DNA of 64,000 nt from Wurfbainia villosa (GCA_025175895.1 CM046000.1:95712753-95776752); one strand, 5' to 3'. Shown: positions 12,181-24,733, counted from the stretch's first letter. Numbers and translations are program-made. The notes: generated by a model from the sequence alone, not told the origin.

Positions 12181-15100
12181 TTAAGAAGAAGAGAAGTGAG
12201 ACTTCTACTTCAGGTATAAATGTTATAGAAGTCAATCTATCTATTTTTTCATCATGGGTATTAGATACCGGATGTGCATCTCACATTTGTACCAATGTGC
12301 AGGGGCTGAGAAATAGCAGGGCATTGACAAAGGGCGAGGTGGACCTACGAGTAGGCAATGGAGCAAGGGTTGTCACAGGTCAGAGTAGGAACTTATGATT
12401 TATCTCTTCCCTCTGGGCTTGTACTAGAATTAGATGAATGTTGTTATGTGCCTGCCTTAACTAAGAACATCATTTCAGTTTCTTGTTTGAACAAGAAAGG
12501 TTTTTCATTTATAATAAAGAACAAATATTGTTCAGTTTATTTAAATGATATGTTCTATTGTAGTGCACCTCTAATGAACAGACTCTACTTTCTAGACTTA
12601 GAGAGCCCTATCTATAACATAAGTACCAAGAGGTTCAAGTCAAATGAGTTGAACCAAACCTATCTCTGGCATTGTCGCTTAGGTCACATAAATGAGAGTC
12701 GCTTATCTCAGCTCCATAAGGATGGGCTACTAGACTCATTTGATTTTGAATCATATGAGACATGCGAGTCTTGCCTTTTAGGCAAGATGACCAAGACTCC
12801 CTTTAGTGGACATAGCGAAAGAGCAACAAATTTGTTAGGACTTATACATAGTGATGTATGTGGTCCTTTCAATGTTGCTGCTAGAGGTGGTTATAGGTAC
12901 TTCATTACATTTACTGATGACTTCAGTAGATATGGTTATGTGTATCTTATGACACATAAATCAGAATCCTTTGAAAAGTTCAAAGAATTCAAGAATGAAG
13001 TACAAAACCAGCTTGGCAAGAGTATTAAGATACTTCGATCAGATCGAGGTGGTGAATACCTTAGCCATGAGTTTCGTGACTATCTAGCTGAGTGTGGGAT
13101 TCTATCCCAACTCACTCCTCCTGGAACACCACAGTGGAATGGTGTATCCGAAAGGAGGAATCGTACCTTATTGGATATGGTACGATCTATGATGAGTCAC
13201 ACAGATCTTCCTATATCCTTTTGGGGATATGCTCTAGACACAGCAGCCTTTACCCTTAACCGTGTACCATCCAAGGCTGTGATAAAGACACCATATACGA
13301 TATGGACAGGGAGAAATCCCATGATGTCTTTTATGAGGATTTGGGGTTGTGAGGCTTACATTCGACGTCAAGTCTCAGACAAACTGGGACCCAAATCCGA
13401 TAGGTGCTATTTTGTTGGATATCCCAAAGATACAAAGGGATATTACTTCTACATTCCCATTCAGCACAAAGTGTTTGTGGCAAAGACTGGAGTTTTTCTA
13501 GAAAGGGATTTTGTTTCTAGAAAAACTAGTCGGAGTACCTTCGATCTTGAAGAAATTCAAGATAAGGACCATAGCACTGAGGCCTTGATGGAGGTTGAAC
13601 AGGAACCACAAAGTGTTGTGGGTGATGAGATTATTGCATAAAGAGTTGTGGAACAACCACCTGTTCATGTAGACCTACCTCTTCGTAGATCTGATAGGGT
13701 ACATCGTCAGCCTGAGAGATATTCATTTCTCTTGTCTGACCATGATGACGTAATGCTCATTGAGAATGAGCCTACCTCCTATCAGGAAGCTGTGATGAGC
13801 CCAGATTCTGAGAAATGGCTAGAGGCCATGAGATCCGAGATGGAATCCATGTACACCAACCAAGTATGGACTTTGGTTGATCCACCTGAAGGGGTCAAAC
13901 CCATTGGGTGTAAGTGGGTCTTTAAGAGAAAGACTGACATGGATGGACTTACGCATACCTATAAGGGCCGATTGGTGGCTAAAGGTTTCAAGCAAATTCA
14001 TGGTATTGACTATGATGAAACCTTTTCTCCAGTGGCAATGTTTAAGTCCATTCGGATCTTGCTTGCTATTGCAGCATACCATGATTATGAGATCTGGCAG
14101 ATGGATGTCAAAACCGCGTTTCTGAATGGAAACTTGCTCGAGGATGTGTACATGACACAACCTGAGGGTTTTGTAGATCCACAGCATACTGGGAAGGTAT
14201 GCAAGCTGCAAAGGTCCATTTATGGGCTAAAGCAAGCTTCTCGGAGCTGGAATCTTCGATTCGATGATGCGATCAAACAGTTTGGTTTCATCAAGAATGA
14301 AGATAAACCCTGTGTCTACAAAAGGGTTAATGGGAACACAGTTGTCTTCCTTGTATTGTATGTGGATGACATACTGCTCATTGGGAATGACATCCCTTCA
14401 CTACAGTCTGTGAAGACTTGGCTTGGGACGTGCTTCTCAATGAAAGACTTAGGTGAAGCAGCCTGTATTCTAGGAATCAAGATCTATAGAGATAGATCTA
14501 AGAGATTGCTTGGCCTAAGTCAGAGTACATACATTGACATGGTATTACTTCGGTTTGCCATGCAGAATTCCAAGAAAGGACTTCTGCCGATATCACATGG
14601 TGTGAGTCTTTCGAAGACTCAAAGTCCCTCTTCTAGAGAGGAGAGAGACCGCATGGATAAGATCCCTTACGCATCTACTATAGGATCTATCATGTACGCC
14701 ATGCTGTGTACTCGTCCTGATGTCTCGTATGCTTTGAGCATGACGAGTAGATACGCGATTAGATCCGGTGAGCTGCCATCGGATAGTCCAAGAATATTCT
14801 TAAGTACTTGAGAAGGACTAAAGAATATTTCTTGATATTCGAGACGATGAGGAGCTAGCCGTAAAGGGTTACAACGATGCTTTCCAAACCGACTGTGATG
14901 ATTATAGATCGCAATCGAGTTCGTGTTTTGCTTGAATGGTGGCGCTTGTGAGTCGGAAGAGTTCAAGCAGACACGTCTTGATTCTACAATGTGCGAGTAT
15001 ATCGCATCCGAGGCAAAGAAGGAGGCGCTTTGATCCGCAAGTTCATTACTGAGCTTGGGGTGGTTCTTAGCATTGCAGATCCCATAGATCTCTATTGTGA

Positions 15101-15332
15101 CAACAATGGAGCGATTGCACAGGCTAAGGAACCTCGCTCACACCAGCAGACCAAACACATACTACGGCGCTTCCATCTCATTCGAGAGATTATCGATAGA
15201 GGAGATGTGAAGATTTGTAGAGTACCCACAGAGGCTAACATCGCAGATCCCTTGACCAAGGCTTTGGCACAGAAAAAGCATGATGGTCACACTAGGTCAT
15301 TGGGTATTAGATACTACGGTGATTGGCACTAG
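12181..15332 (+). pseudogene. Element F pol: protease, integrase, RT, RNase H (decayed)
   Basis: The protease shows WVLDTGCASHIC (DTG site, near 12255). A frameshift lies near 12360-12398. Integrase follows, with the HHCC region (HCRLGH...CESCLLGK) and the DDE residues in HSDVCG, FTDDFSRY and the ERRNRTL helix. A single TAA at 13639-13641 interrupts, then RT continues in the same frame with QMDVKTAFLNG and the YVDDILL catalytic motif (near 14358-14380). The region 14812-14990 is degraded. RNase H ends in another frame with YCDNNGAIAQAKEPRSH and NIADPLTKAL. Together these would copy RNA to DNA and insert it. Confidence 0.93.
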
Positions 15333-15346
15333 TGCTAGTGGGAGAT

Positions 15347-17168
15347 TGTTAGTGAAAGCCCTAGAGCCAATCATGTGATGATTGTTGTATGGACTTTATT
15401 GTATCATATTCCTATTTATAAAGGCATGGTTATTATATTTACTTATATTGGTGCCAAATAACTAAATATAATAATGTCCTTGAGTAGTAGGTTCTTATCT
15501 ATATCAATCAATTGGTTGAATCGATAATGAGATGATATAGAGAACACTACTCTTAATCATTCCTAGTCGAGTATTAACATTCAGGGACAATGTTAATGCG
15601 TAGAGACTAGCATGTAGGTCAACAAGATGACTTGATCTCACAAGTCATGGATATGAGATATCAAGTTGACACATGGGTATGCATCGGAGAATGTATACCA
15701 ATGACCTCCATGAGAAAGTATCATGGATCGTTATATGAGTGTCATATACTTTCTCATGTGGCTATTAGTATGACTATTAGTCCTTAGACCTGAAGTCACC
15801 ATGGTTCCCTACATAAGGAGTTGCATACTTTGGCTTCGTCAAACATCACCCATAAATGGGTGGACTATAAAGGCGACATCGGGTATGTAACAAATTACGC
15901 GAGGGATGTGAGTGATGTAGATGGGATCTATCCCTCCAATATGACAGAGTGACATCGATATTCTTGATAGAGTAAGACCACGGTGCATGGTTATGCCCAA
16001 ATGAGTCAATATGAGATATTGAGCTCATTTGATTAGAGTGAGTCTACTTGGAGTTCAAGATTTAGATTGTACCGAGGATGACACGGTCTATGCCTCGATT
16101 GGTCAATCTAGATGTCAAGGATAGAGGGACATTGTCACATATTGTGAGAGTCACAATTAGTAGTCACAAAGGTGATGTTGGAGCTCAACAATCTTGTAAC
16201 TTGGGTAGCAATGATGTGTTGCTAGATACCGCTCATTGCTTATGTTCCTAAATCGGTTTAGGGACATTGCCAACGTTACAAGAACCTATAGGGTCAAACA
16301 CATAAGAGCAATTAGATGGAGATTAGGTTCATATGATGAACCATGAGGATTAGGTTCATGGGATGAACCAAATTGGATTAAGAGTAATCCAAATTAGACT
16401 AATTGAGTTAGACTCAAGTTAATTCAAGTATTGAATGAGTCTAATTTTGATTTGATTCATCAAATCAATTTAAATTAATGAATAAAGATTCATTAAATTA
16501 AATTGACTTGAGTCAAGTGGTTAGATTTAATCAACCATGGGAGATTAGAGGTCAAGTTTGACTTGACTTGAGAGGGAAGATGAATGGTCAAGTTTGACTT
16601 GACCAAATGCCATGTCATGATGATGACTTGGCATGGCCGGCCAATGATGATGCTCCACATCATCATTGACTTTGTCAATAGGTGCCACATCATGAGGGAG
16701 ACCAAGGGTCATGGGAGTTACATGCATGCATGTAACCTCCTCTCCATGAAGTGGCCGGCCACTCCATTAGATGGGGTAATTGATTTTTGGTGGCTTAATA
16801 ACTTCATCTTCAACCTTGGTGCTCTTGCTCTCAAGCTCTACCTCTCCCAACCTCTCCTTGGCCGAAATTCCTAAAGGAGTGCTAGCACACTCTAAGGCAT
16901 TTTTCTCCACCTATTGCTTGTGTGGATACCAATAGAGGAGTGTGCACTTGACACTCTCGAGTTCCGGCGAACTTTTAGACGAGCGGGATAAGCGAAGGGC
17001 ATCGCTACGAGGGTAATATTCTAACCTCTTAGATCTAAGGTAGATCTAGAGTTTTTGTAAGCACATACATGTTTTTATATTTTTATACTTCGCACGGATC
17101 CGTGGTCGGGGCTTCCGAGGTTTCCGCAACGCAAAAAGCGGTTTTTGCGGCTCGGAAAAAACCCAACA
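15347..17168 (+). repeat. Element F 3' LTR
   Basis: 1822 bp and nearly identical to the 5' LTR. Differences are mostly single-base changes and small indels around 15700-15990. Confidence 0.94.
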
Positions 17169-17225
17169 TTAATATCACCTAAACATAAAACACATGTTAA
17201 CCTTACCTAGAGCATGTTATCTTTA

Positions 17226-17800
17226 TCTAGCATCTTAACATCATCATATACATACAAGATATGGTATAAAACTTCATTGAAATCTCAAGAACAAGGTTTG
17301 GCCGAATGGTTCATGGGGGCCTTTAGGGTTAAACTTTTACCTAATCCATCTAACATCCTAACATCATCATATACATACAAAATATGGTATAGAATTTCAT
17401 TGAAACCTCAAGAACAAGGTTTGGCCGAATGGTTCATGGGGGCTTTTAGGGTGAAACTTTTAACCTAATCCATCTAACATCCTAACATCATCATATACAT
17501 ACAAAATATGGTATAGAATTTCATTGAAACCTCAAGAACAAGGTTTGGCCGAATGGTTCATGGGGGCTTTTAGGGTTAAACTTTTAACCTAATCCATCTA
17601 ACATCCTAACATCATCATATACATACAAAATATGGTATAGAATTTCATTGAAACCTCAAGAACAAGGTTTGGCCGAATGGTTCATGGGGGCTTTTAGGGT
17701 TAAAATTTTAACCTAATCCATCTAACATCCTAACATCATCATATACATACAAAATATTGTATAGAATTTTATTGAAACCTCAAGAACAAGGGTTTGGCCG
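17226..17800. repeat. 124-bp tandem repeat, about 4.6 copies
   Basis: The string taacatcc recurs at 17351, 17475, 17599 and 17723, an exact 124-bp step, with an earlier copy from about 17226 and a partial last copy. Units include ggtttggccgaatggttcat and are highly similar, so the expansion is recent. It lies in LTR K, right of element F. Confidence 0.93.
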
Positions 17801-18125
17801 AATGGTCAAGGGGGGATTGACACAAAAACTTCAATCGGAAAGCTACTTGTATGCAGGTGAGGGGATACTTACATCCTTCGTTTTGCTTTTTGGTTGGAAG
17901 ATGACCTAAGGGAAGCAACCTAGCCTTTCTTCTTGCTTGGATGATCTTCGGACAATGGATGAGAAGGGGGAGGAGAAGTGGATCTCGGTAAGGAAGAGGA
18001 TGAGAGGAGAGAAAATCAACTTGATAACTCATGTCTCCTCATTCCCCCCTATTTATTCATTTGAAGAGTCCCTTAGTCTCCCTTACTTCTAACTATAATT
18101 TCCCATATTCCTCTAATAATACAAT

Positions 18126-18215
18126 CTTGTTGGGCTTCTGGTTAGTGGATGCATCTATAGGGCTTGGCTATCTCTAGAGGTTTGGGGTTCAATTCCTAGG
18201 CCTTGCATCCTTTTT
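18126..18215 (+). other. tRNA-like segment in LTR K (possible SINE remnant)
   Basis: ctggttagtggatgc resembles an A box. It is followed about 45 bp later by ggttcaattcc, which fits the B-box consensus exactly. No acceptor-stem pairing, A-tail or TSD is evident, so it is not called a tRNA gene. Confidence 0.35.
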
Positions 18216-18396
18216 GGCTCATTTTCTTTTATTTTTGAAAAGCCCACATAAAGCCTATCATAATCAAGCCAAAAATTCTTGTAAAATTGCTAGAAATTTT
18301 ACAGGCGTTACAAAGGCATAGGGAGTTTCATGGATTAAGGGGGAGTTGCATGTTGCTATATCATGTTTATGTTTACATGCCTTCTTACCATAAAAA

Positions 18397-19746
18397 TGTT
18401 AGGAATATTGGAATGGCTAGAGGGGGGGTGAATAGCGAAGATGTAATTCGATCTCGTTTGTGTCTACAATTTCGTTAGCGCAGCGGAATATATATAATGA
18501 TAAAAGCAATAACGAAATAGACAACAAGCTAAAACAATGATATAACGTGGTTCGAAACCGCACGGTTCCTACTCCACGGATCGAGCTCTAAAGAGCCCTA
18601 GTGATGCACATGCACTCACTAATGATAAACACTCCTTCTCGACACAAGTCGGAGGCGGAGAAACCCCTTACAATAAATCTTACAACAGTAAGAATGAAAT
18701 AAAAGCAATATACAATGTAAATATGAAATACAAGTAAAGAAAAGACTTTACAACACTTGTTTTGATTGCTTGAATGCTTGGTTGCTTGCTTGCACTTGGA
18801 GACCTGATTTGCACCAACAAATCGCCCCAATAGCCCTCAAGAACCGATTACTTTTTCCTCCATCACGAGCTCCATTTATAGCTTCAACCTGTGCTGGAAA
18901 AAGTCTATCAGTCGACTGATCGGGACCATCAGTCGACTGATGCCACTGTTGTCGTGAGACAACGGCTAGTTCCACGTTGGATAAGTCCAACGGAACTACC
19001 ATCACCGATCGACAGACCATCCCGACCGATGGAGTCCTCACTCGACCACCGAGTCTCGACTCCATTCTCGGGTCGAATTCTCGAGCACCACGATCCGATA
19101 ACACGACCGCCGATCGCTGAGCCATCACCGACTACCAACCTATGGCAATGATCGCTAGGCCATAACCCGCAAATAAACCCTAGTTGACTCGGTCCACCAA
19201 TCGCCACACGGCACTCCGATCGGGCACACCTCAAACATGAGGTTTTAACTCAAGTATGGTTCCCCCATACTTGCTAGACCACCCTTAGCCTAGACCTAAG
19301 CCTTCTAGCCACCTCCATCAGCCTCACGCCTCTCGGATCCCTCCAAGTCATCCATGACTTGTTCATCCATCGCGCTAGCTTTCAGGTGCTTCCGTCGGCT
19401 ATGTCATGCTAACGGTTTCTACACTTCCAAGGCACATTGGACTTACGCCGCCAAGACTCCGCTTGGACTTTATGCCACCAATATCAATCCCCTTGGACTT
19501 CAAATGCCAACCCATGTTGGACTTTCCATGCCAAGACCATGCTTGGACTTTCCTTGCCAACTCATGTTGGACTTTCCATTTGCCAAGACCCATGCTTGGA
19601 CTTTCCATTTGCCAAGACCCATGCTTGGACTTTCCTTGACAATTATATTTTCATATGTTTTTGTCGAAACATCAAAACACATCAAAACATCACTCGAGCC
19701 AAACTCGAGTCCTGGTCAATCGTGACCTGGGCCGATTGCACAAACA
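18397..19746 (-). repeat. Element B 3' LTR
   Basis: 1350 bp. On the minus strand a TATA box (ctataaatgg, about 18870-18880) lies just downstream of paired palindromes at about 18908-18942. The stretch 18990-19165 aligns with motif-rich sequence in the other LTR (23940-24150), but there the CAGTCGACTG sites are replaced by GATCG/CGATC-like sequence. Confidence 0.92.
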
Positions 19747-20404
19747 ATCTCCCCCTTTTTGATGTTTAACAAAAACCAAACAAATTATTGAGTTAGGACA
19801 CTAACTCAAATCCCTTACCAATTTTGATTCAAAATTGGTAAATACTCTCCAAATGTTCTCCCCAAACATTCTCCCCCTTTTTGACTAACATCAAAAAGAT
19901 CTTCTCTCCAAAGAGGTCAATGTCTCATGTCCCAATGAGATCTTACAATCTCCCCCTTGGTCTAAAAATATCTAGGATGTCTACCATCTTCCTAGTGATA
20001 AGTCTCATATCACTCAAGAGAGGCAATCCTATTCACTCTCCAAATTTCCAAATTGGGTATCACAAAAACTCATTTTTCCTTTCCATAAGGAACAAAATAC
20101 CATTCATCATCCCATGATGAATTCCTTCCCCTAAAGGCTTGCTCCCCCTTGACCATTGCACCAACAATGTCCTTGGGAAGTCCCTAAGCCAATAGGAACT
20201 CTAAACCATCAAAATTAAGGTTAGAAATTCAACATTGAACTTTCCAACACCTTAAAATTGATACAAATCCCAAATACTTCTCCTAATCCATATCCAATGG
20301 ATTTACACCATTTATTAATGCTTCCCAAAGCATATCCTAGGATTAGGAGTGAATAGGGACCATAACCGTAGCTGAAATCGGTTTAAACAACCTTGTTTAC
20401 CCCG

Positions 20405-20492
20405 AAATCAGGCTACCAGTCGAGTGATTCAGAAATCAGTCGACTGGAATCTCCATCAGTCGATTGCCACCCAGGGCAGTCGACTGATAAAT
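20405..20492 (-). promoter_or_regulatory. Phased palindrome array, internal copy in B
   Basis: Four CAGTCGACTG-type sites (variants GTCGAGTG, GTCGACTG, GTCGATTG and GTCGACTG) sit 20 bp apart with unrelated 10-bp spacers. The array lies about 435 bp from the conserved hairpin at 20924-20981. Function is unknown. Confidence 0.75.
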
Positions 20493-20923
20493 AAAAATCC
20501 CGATTTTCAGTTATCAGAATCGAGTTTTGGAAATTCATAAATAATTATACGTTTATCGAAAAATCCTGAAAGTTCATACGTATAATACTTATGACACATA
20601 CAATGGGTGAAAAATATTTTAAAATTATTTTACTCATAAAATAGTGAATTTGATACAAAACTCAAAACCATTGAAATTTTCAATGTTTTGGTCCTATTTT
20701 ATATCAACTTCATCAATGGTGATTGCTATCAAAAGATAGACTTCACCAAGGTTTTTCAAAATAATTTTAAAAAGTTTTTAAAACCTTATTTTGGATCATA
20801 TTCCTTGGCTCTATGCACATGACTTGTACACAAACTTTCCCAATGATCCACAAATAGAATTAGATGAGTTTTAGTTCATCTAGATGCAAAAACTATGCAC
20901 CTTGAACTTAACTCATATCCTAG

Positions 20924-20981
20924 CATCTCACATGTATCTATGGTGTATAAATACACATACATGTCAATTGGATGTGAGATG
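20924..20981 (-). other. Conserved inverted repeat (hairpin), copy in B
   Basis: Arms CATCTCAC and GTGAGATG with a 42-base loop, in the 3' non-coding region downstream of gag. Confidence 0.75.
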
Positions 20982-21626
20982 TGGGTTTTGGTTCATTTAA
21001 TCTAGGGTTTCATGCATTTTTCTAAGGCAACCCTACTTGATTCCCTTATAAATGGGCCTCCAAGTCATGCCATTGTCCTTAAATCAATTTCAATCAAATT
21101 ATCTTAAATGCATGAGTGATTATGGCATTAGAGATGATATAGATAAACACATGCTCATAATCATGATGTCATGGCATAATATGAAATCTAAAAACACATG
21201 ACATTTAATCCTTAATCCTAAACATGTACATGACATATAGAATGATTAAAAATAAGCATGATGTGATGGCATGTTATATGGCAAACAAAGCATGACATAT
21301 AGAATATATATAGGTATAGTAATACCTAAATTTTAATATTAATTGCCATTTCATATAATTAATTATATTTTGCCATATTAACCTAAATTTTCCCAAATGT
21401 GCCAAAAACCCAAAATGACACACTACGACCTCTAAACCTAAATTGTGCCAATTTGACCATTTTATCAAGTTTCTCAAATAATATTGGCACACCCTAAAAT
21501 CTTTTAGGATGATAATTCAAATCTATTTCCAAGGTATCCATAACCTTGAAAATAACCTAAAGTGTCACCTTTACCATGGTTGAGTTAACTACTCATCCAA
21601 TCAAGGTTAGCACACCCTAAACCCAC

Positions 21627-23278
21627 CTAGCGTGAATCAATCACGCTCTTAGGAACCCAAAACTGATTTGAGCTCCTAGGGTTAATTAGGTACTCCTTAG
21701 GGATAACCTCCCTAGATACCTTCCTAATGACCCTTCTAGGCTTATTAGCCTTGGTCATTTTGGTTTTGCCATGGTTAACTCTAGGGGTGACTCCCCTTGT
21801 AACCTTCTTAGTGGCTTCCCTAGGTTTCCTAGAAATCCTAGCCACTAGGCACATATCATGGTCAACTCTAGGGATGACTTCCCTATTGACCTTGGTCTTC
21901 CTAGACCTAGTTAGTGTTCCATAGTCAAATGGAACACTATGGTAATTCACCTTGGACTTAGGTTTGTGACCCAAACCATTCTTGCCCTTGGTTGACTTTT
22001 GACTCTTAGGTCCTAGAGTTTGACAATTAGACCCTTGAAATTGATTTTGTATCTTGTTTAGGGTCTTTTCCAATTTCTCAAGCCTTGACCTCAAGGCTTG
22101 GTTCTCTAATTCTAATTGCCCAATTTTAGAATTTTTATTTAAATCTTGGGCATTGGACTTTCTTGGCATATGCCTAGTCCATTTTGGATTAAAACCTAGA
22201 TGTTCTTGCATTTTCTTAATAGATTCCCTAGGTATGGTTTTTCCAGGGACATTAGTCCCAAATTTCTCCTTATCCTTAAGGTGAACATTCTTAGCTCCTA
22301 AACAAAAGTATTTATTTCTATTAGCATGCTTTTCATGGTAAATTGTAAGAGAATTAAAATTCCTAGCATGCTTTTGACTTTTAAATTTAGAAGATGCATT
22401 ATTGAAATATACCTTAGGGTTTGCCTTAGTGGCTTCCCCTACTTGTGATGCTCCCCTTTGCCCCTTCTTCTTCTTCTTTGGGCATTGACTTCGGTAATGA
22501 CCCGGTAGTCGGCATTTGAAGCAAATGACATGCTCCTTCCTCTTTTGACTTGGAGAATCGGCGTCCGTTGACTTTTGTTGACTTTTAGGTGCCGGAGGAG
22601 CTTTCTTGATTTTCTTTGGGCACTTACTCTTATAATGCCCAAATTTCCTACACTCAAAACACATAATGTTATTTTTATTTTGAATTGAGGTGTTTGAGTT
22701 ACCGATGGTGGTGGAGACCGGAATTTGACTTTGGGCTTCTTCATCTTGACCGGATGTCGAAGCTTCTTCTTCTCGATGTTCCGGTATGAAGGTTCTCTCC
22801 TCCCCCTCAATTCTTGAGGTGGATGCTTCTTCCACTTCCTCCACCTCTTCCGACCCGGAAGTTGACTCCTCACTTTCTTGTGAGGATGATGATGATTCTT
22901 CTTTGGTCTCCTCTTCTTCCAAGTCTTCTTGGACCGATTCGGGATTCTCGTGGAACTTGATCAACTTGTTCCACAACTCTTTGGCATCCCTATAGCTTCC
23001 TAATCTTGACAAAATATCGTTAGGTATCAAATCAATCAACATTTTTGTTACCTTAACGGTTGTCTTGAATTTTTCCCGTTGCTCTTCGGTCCATCTCTTC
23101 ATCTTGAGGATGTTGCCGTTTCTCCTCTCGGAGCATCAAAACCTATAGTCACGGCAAACCAATTTTCTATATTCGTCATTAGAAAATATTCCATCCTACC
23201 TTTCCAATACGCAAAGTGTTCGCGGTTGAAGGAAGGTGGGATGTTGACGTCGTCATCCAATCTTTCTTGGAAATCCAT
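21627..23278 (-). pseudogene. Element B gag (one frameshift)
   Basis: Gag of about 550 codons. The first 60 residues (MDFQERLDDDVN...FLMTNIENWF) start at 23278. They run into a TGA near 23100, where the frame shifts by one and continues (KRWTEEQREKFKTT...LWNKLIKFHENP). The capsid-like part is short and passes directly into a Glu/Ser-rich linker. Two zinc knuckles follow, CFECRKFGHYKSKC and CFKCRLPGHYRSQC. The tail contains a coiled coil and basic repeats built on REVIPRV/RGVTPRV/REVIPKE, ending WVPKSVIDSR. Versus family 1 it lacks roughly 130 residues of capsid. Confidence 0.92.
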
Positions 23279-23346
23279 ATTCTTCCCTCTAGATTCTTGA
23301 CTCCGGGTTGTTAATCCGTAGAAGAGCCCCGGGCTCTGATACCACT

Positions 23347-24668
23347 TGTTAGGAATATTGGAATGGCTAGAGGGGGGGTGAATAGCGAAGATGTAATTCG
23401 ATCTCGTTTGTGTCTACAATTTCGTTAGCGCAGCGGAATATATATAATGATAAAAGCAATAACGAAATAGACAACAAGCTAACACAATGATATAACGTGG
23501 TTCGGAACCGCACGGTTCCTACTCCACGGATCGAGCTCTAAAGAGCCCTAGTGATGCACACGCACTCACTAATGATAAACACTCCTTCTCGACACAAGTC
23601 GGAGGCGGAGAAACCCCTTACAATAAATCTTACAAAAGTAAGAATGAAATACAAGCAATATACAATGTAAATATGAAATAAAAGTAAAGAAAAGACTTTA
23701 CAACACTTTTTTTGATTGCTTGAATGCTTGGTTGCTTGCTTGCACTTGGAGACCTGATTTGCACCAACAAATCGCCCCAATAGCCCTCAAGAACCGATTA
23801 CTTTTTCCTCCATCACGAGCTCCATATATAGCTTCAACCTGTGCTGGAAAAAGTCTATCAGTCGACTGATCGGGACCATCAGTCGACTGATGCCACTGTT
23901 GTCGTGAGACAACGGCTAGTTCCACGTTGGATAAGTCCAACGGAACTACCATCAGTCGACTGATTGTGACCATCAGTCGACTGATGGAGTCCTCACTCGA
24001 CCAGTCGAGTCTCGACTCCATTCTGTGGCCGAATTCTCGAGCACCAGTCGACTGATCACACGATCAGTCGACTGCTAGGCAATAACCCGTAGTCAAACCC
24101 TAGTTGACTCGGTCCATTCGACTGCCACACGGCACCAGTCGACTGGCACACCTCAAACATGAGGTTTTAACTCAAGTATGGTTCCCCCATACTTGCTAGA
24201 CCACCCTTAGCCTAGACCTAAGCCTTCTAGCCACCTCCATCAGCCTCACGCCTCTCGGATCCCTCCAAGTCATCCATGACTTGTTCATCCATCGTGCTAG
24301 CCTTTAGGTGCTTCTGTCGGCTATGTCATGCTAACGGTGTCTACACCGCCAAGGCACATTGGACTTACGCCGCCAAGACTCCCCTTGGACTTTATGCCGC
24401 CAATATCAATCCCCTTGGACTTCAAATGCCAACCCATGTTAGACTTTCCATGCCAAGACCATGCTTGGACTTTCCTTGCCAACTCATGTTGGACTTTCCA
24501 TTTGCCAAGACCCATTCTTGGACTTTCCATTTGCCAAGACCCATGCTTTGACTTTCCTTGACAATTATATTGTCATATGTTTTTGTCGAAACATCAAAAC
24601 ACATCAAAACATCACTCAAGCCAAACTCGAGTCCTGGTCAATCGTGACCTGGGCCGATTGCACCAACA
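23347..24668 (-). repeat. Element B 5' LTR
   Basis: 1322 bp. It carries intact palindromes in pairs 20-21 bp apart at about 23868-23892, 23953-23985 and 24045-24075, plus further single sites to 24150. On the minus strand these lie upstream of a TATA-like box (ctatatatgg). Confidence 0.92.
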
Positions 24669-24733
24669 AAAAATTTCTATCAAATGTGTTTACCTAACTT
24701 AAACGGATTGCCACACATCAAAAAGGGGGAGAT

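Larger units (their letters stand above)
7909..17168 (+). mobile_element. Element F: full-length Ty1/copia retrotransposon, nested in K
   Basis: The 5' LTR (7909-9734) and 3' LTR (15347-17168) are about 1.82 kb and very similar, which suggests fairly recent insertion. The TSD ttaat lies at 7904-7908 and 17169-17173. The PBS tggtatcagagc starts at 9736 and the PPT agtgggagat lies at 15337-15346. Gag, protease, integrase, RT and RNase H occur in copia order (integrase before RT). The coding region is interrupted by stops and frameshifts, so this copy is not autonomous as it stands. Confidence 0.96.
5579..18312 (-). mobile_element. K: solo Gypsy-type LTR, nested in A
   Basis: The ends are TGTCACGCC... 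and ...GGCGTTACA, typical inverted ends of long plant Gypsy LTRs. With element F removed it measures about 3.47 kb. No PBS, PPT or pol belongs to it, so it is read as a solo LTR. The cttccgctgtaagta-like sequence near the left end suggests minus orientation. No clean TSD is visible (aaata left, aaggc right), so the boundaries or a flank may be altered. It holds three minisatellite blocks, a SINE and element F. Confidence 0.7.
18397..24668 (-). mobile_element. Element B: gag-only LTR retrotransposon (family 2), nested in A
   Basis: The LTRs lie at 18397-19746 (3' LTR in element sense) and 23347-24668 (5' LTR). Both run TGTTAGGAATATTGG...CAACA/AAACA on the plus strand. The TSD aaaaa is at 18392-18396 and 24669-24673. 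The PBS complement gctctgatacca is at 23333-23344 and the PPT complement atctcccccttttt at 19747-19760. The internal region holds one gag and no pol. LTR sequence, gag and 3' region relate it to C and D. Confidence 0.95.

Noticed and set aside
18126..18215. Functional tRNA gene
   Set aside because: Only A/B-box-like elements are present. No cloverleaf pairing or acceptor stem could be drawn.
5579..18312. K as a complete Gypsy element instead of a solo LTR
   Set aside because: No PBS, PPT, gag or pol of its own. All coding sequence inside belongs to F, bounded by its own TSD.
19354..19769. Overlapping frames with repeated LDFPCQD/MLGLS-like text (also at 24276-24697, 33693-34109 and 41392-41820)
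   Set aside because: They come from the short tandem words aagtccaag/cttggca in family 2 LTRs, open in several frames and on both strands, so they are not protein genes.
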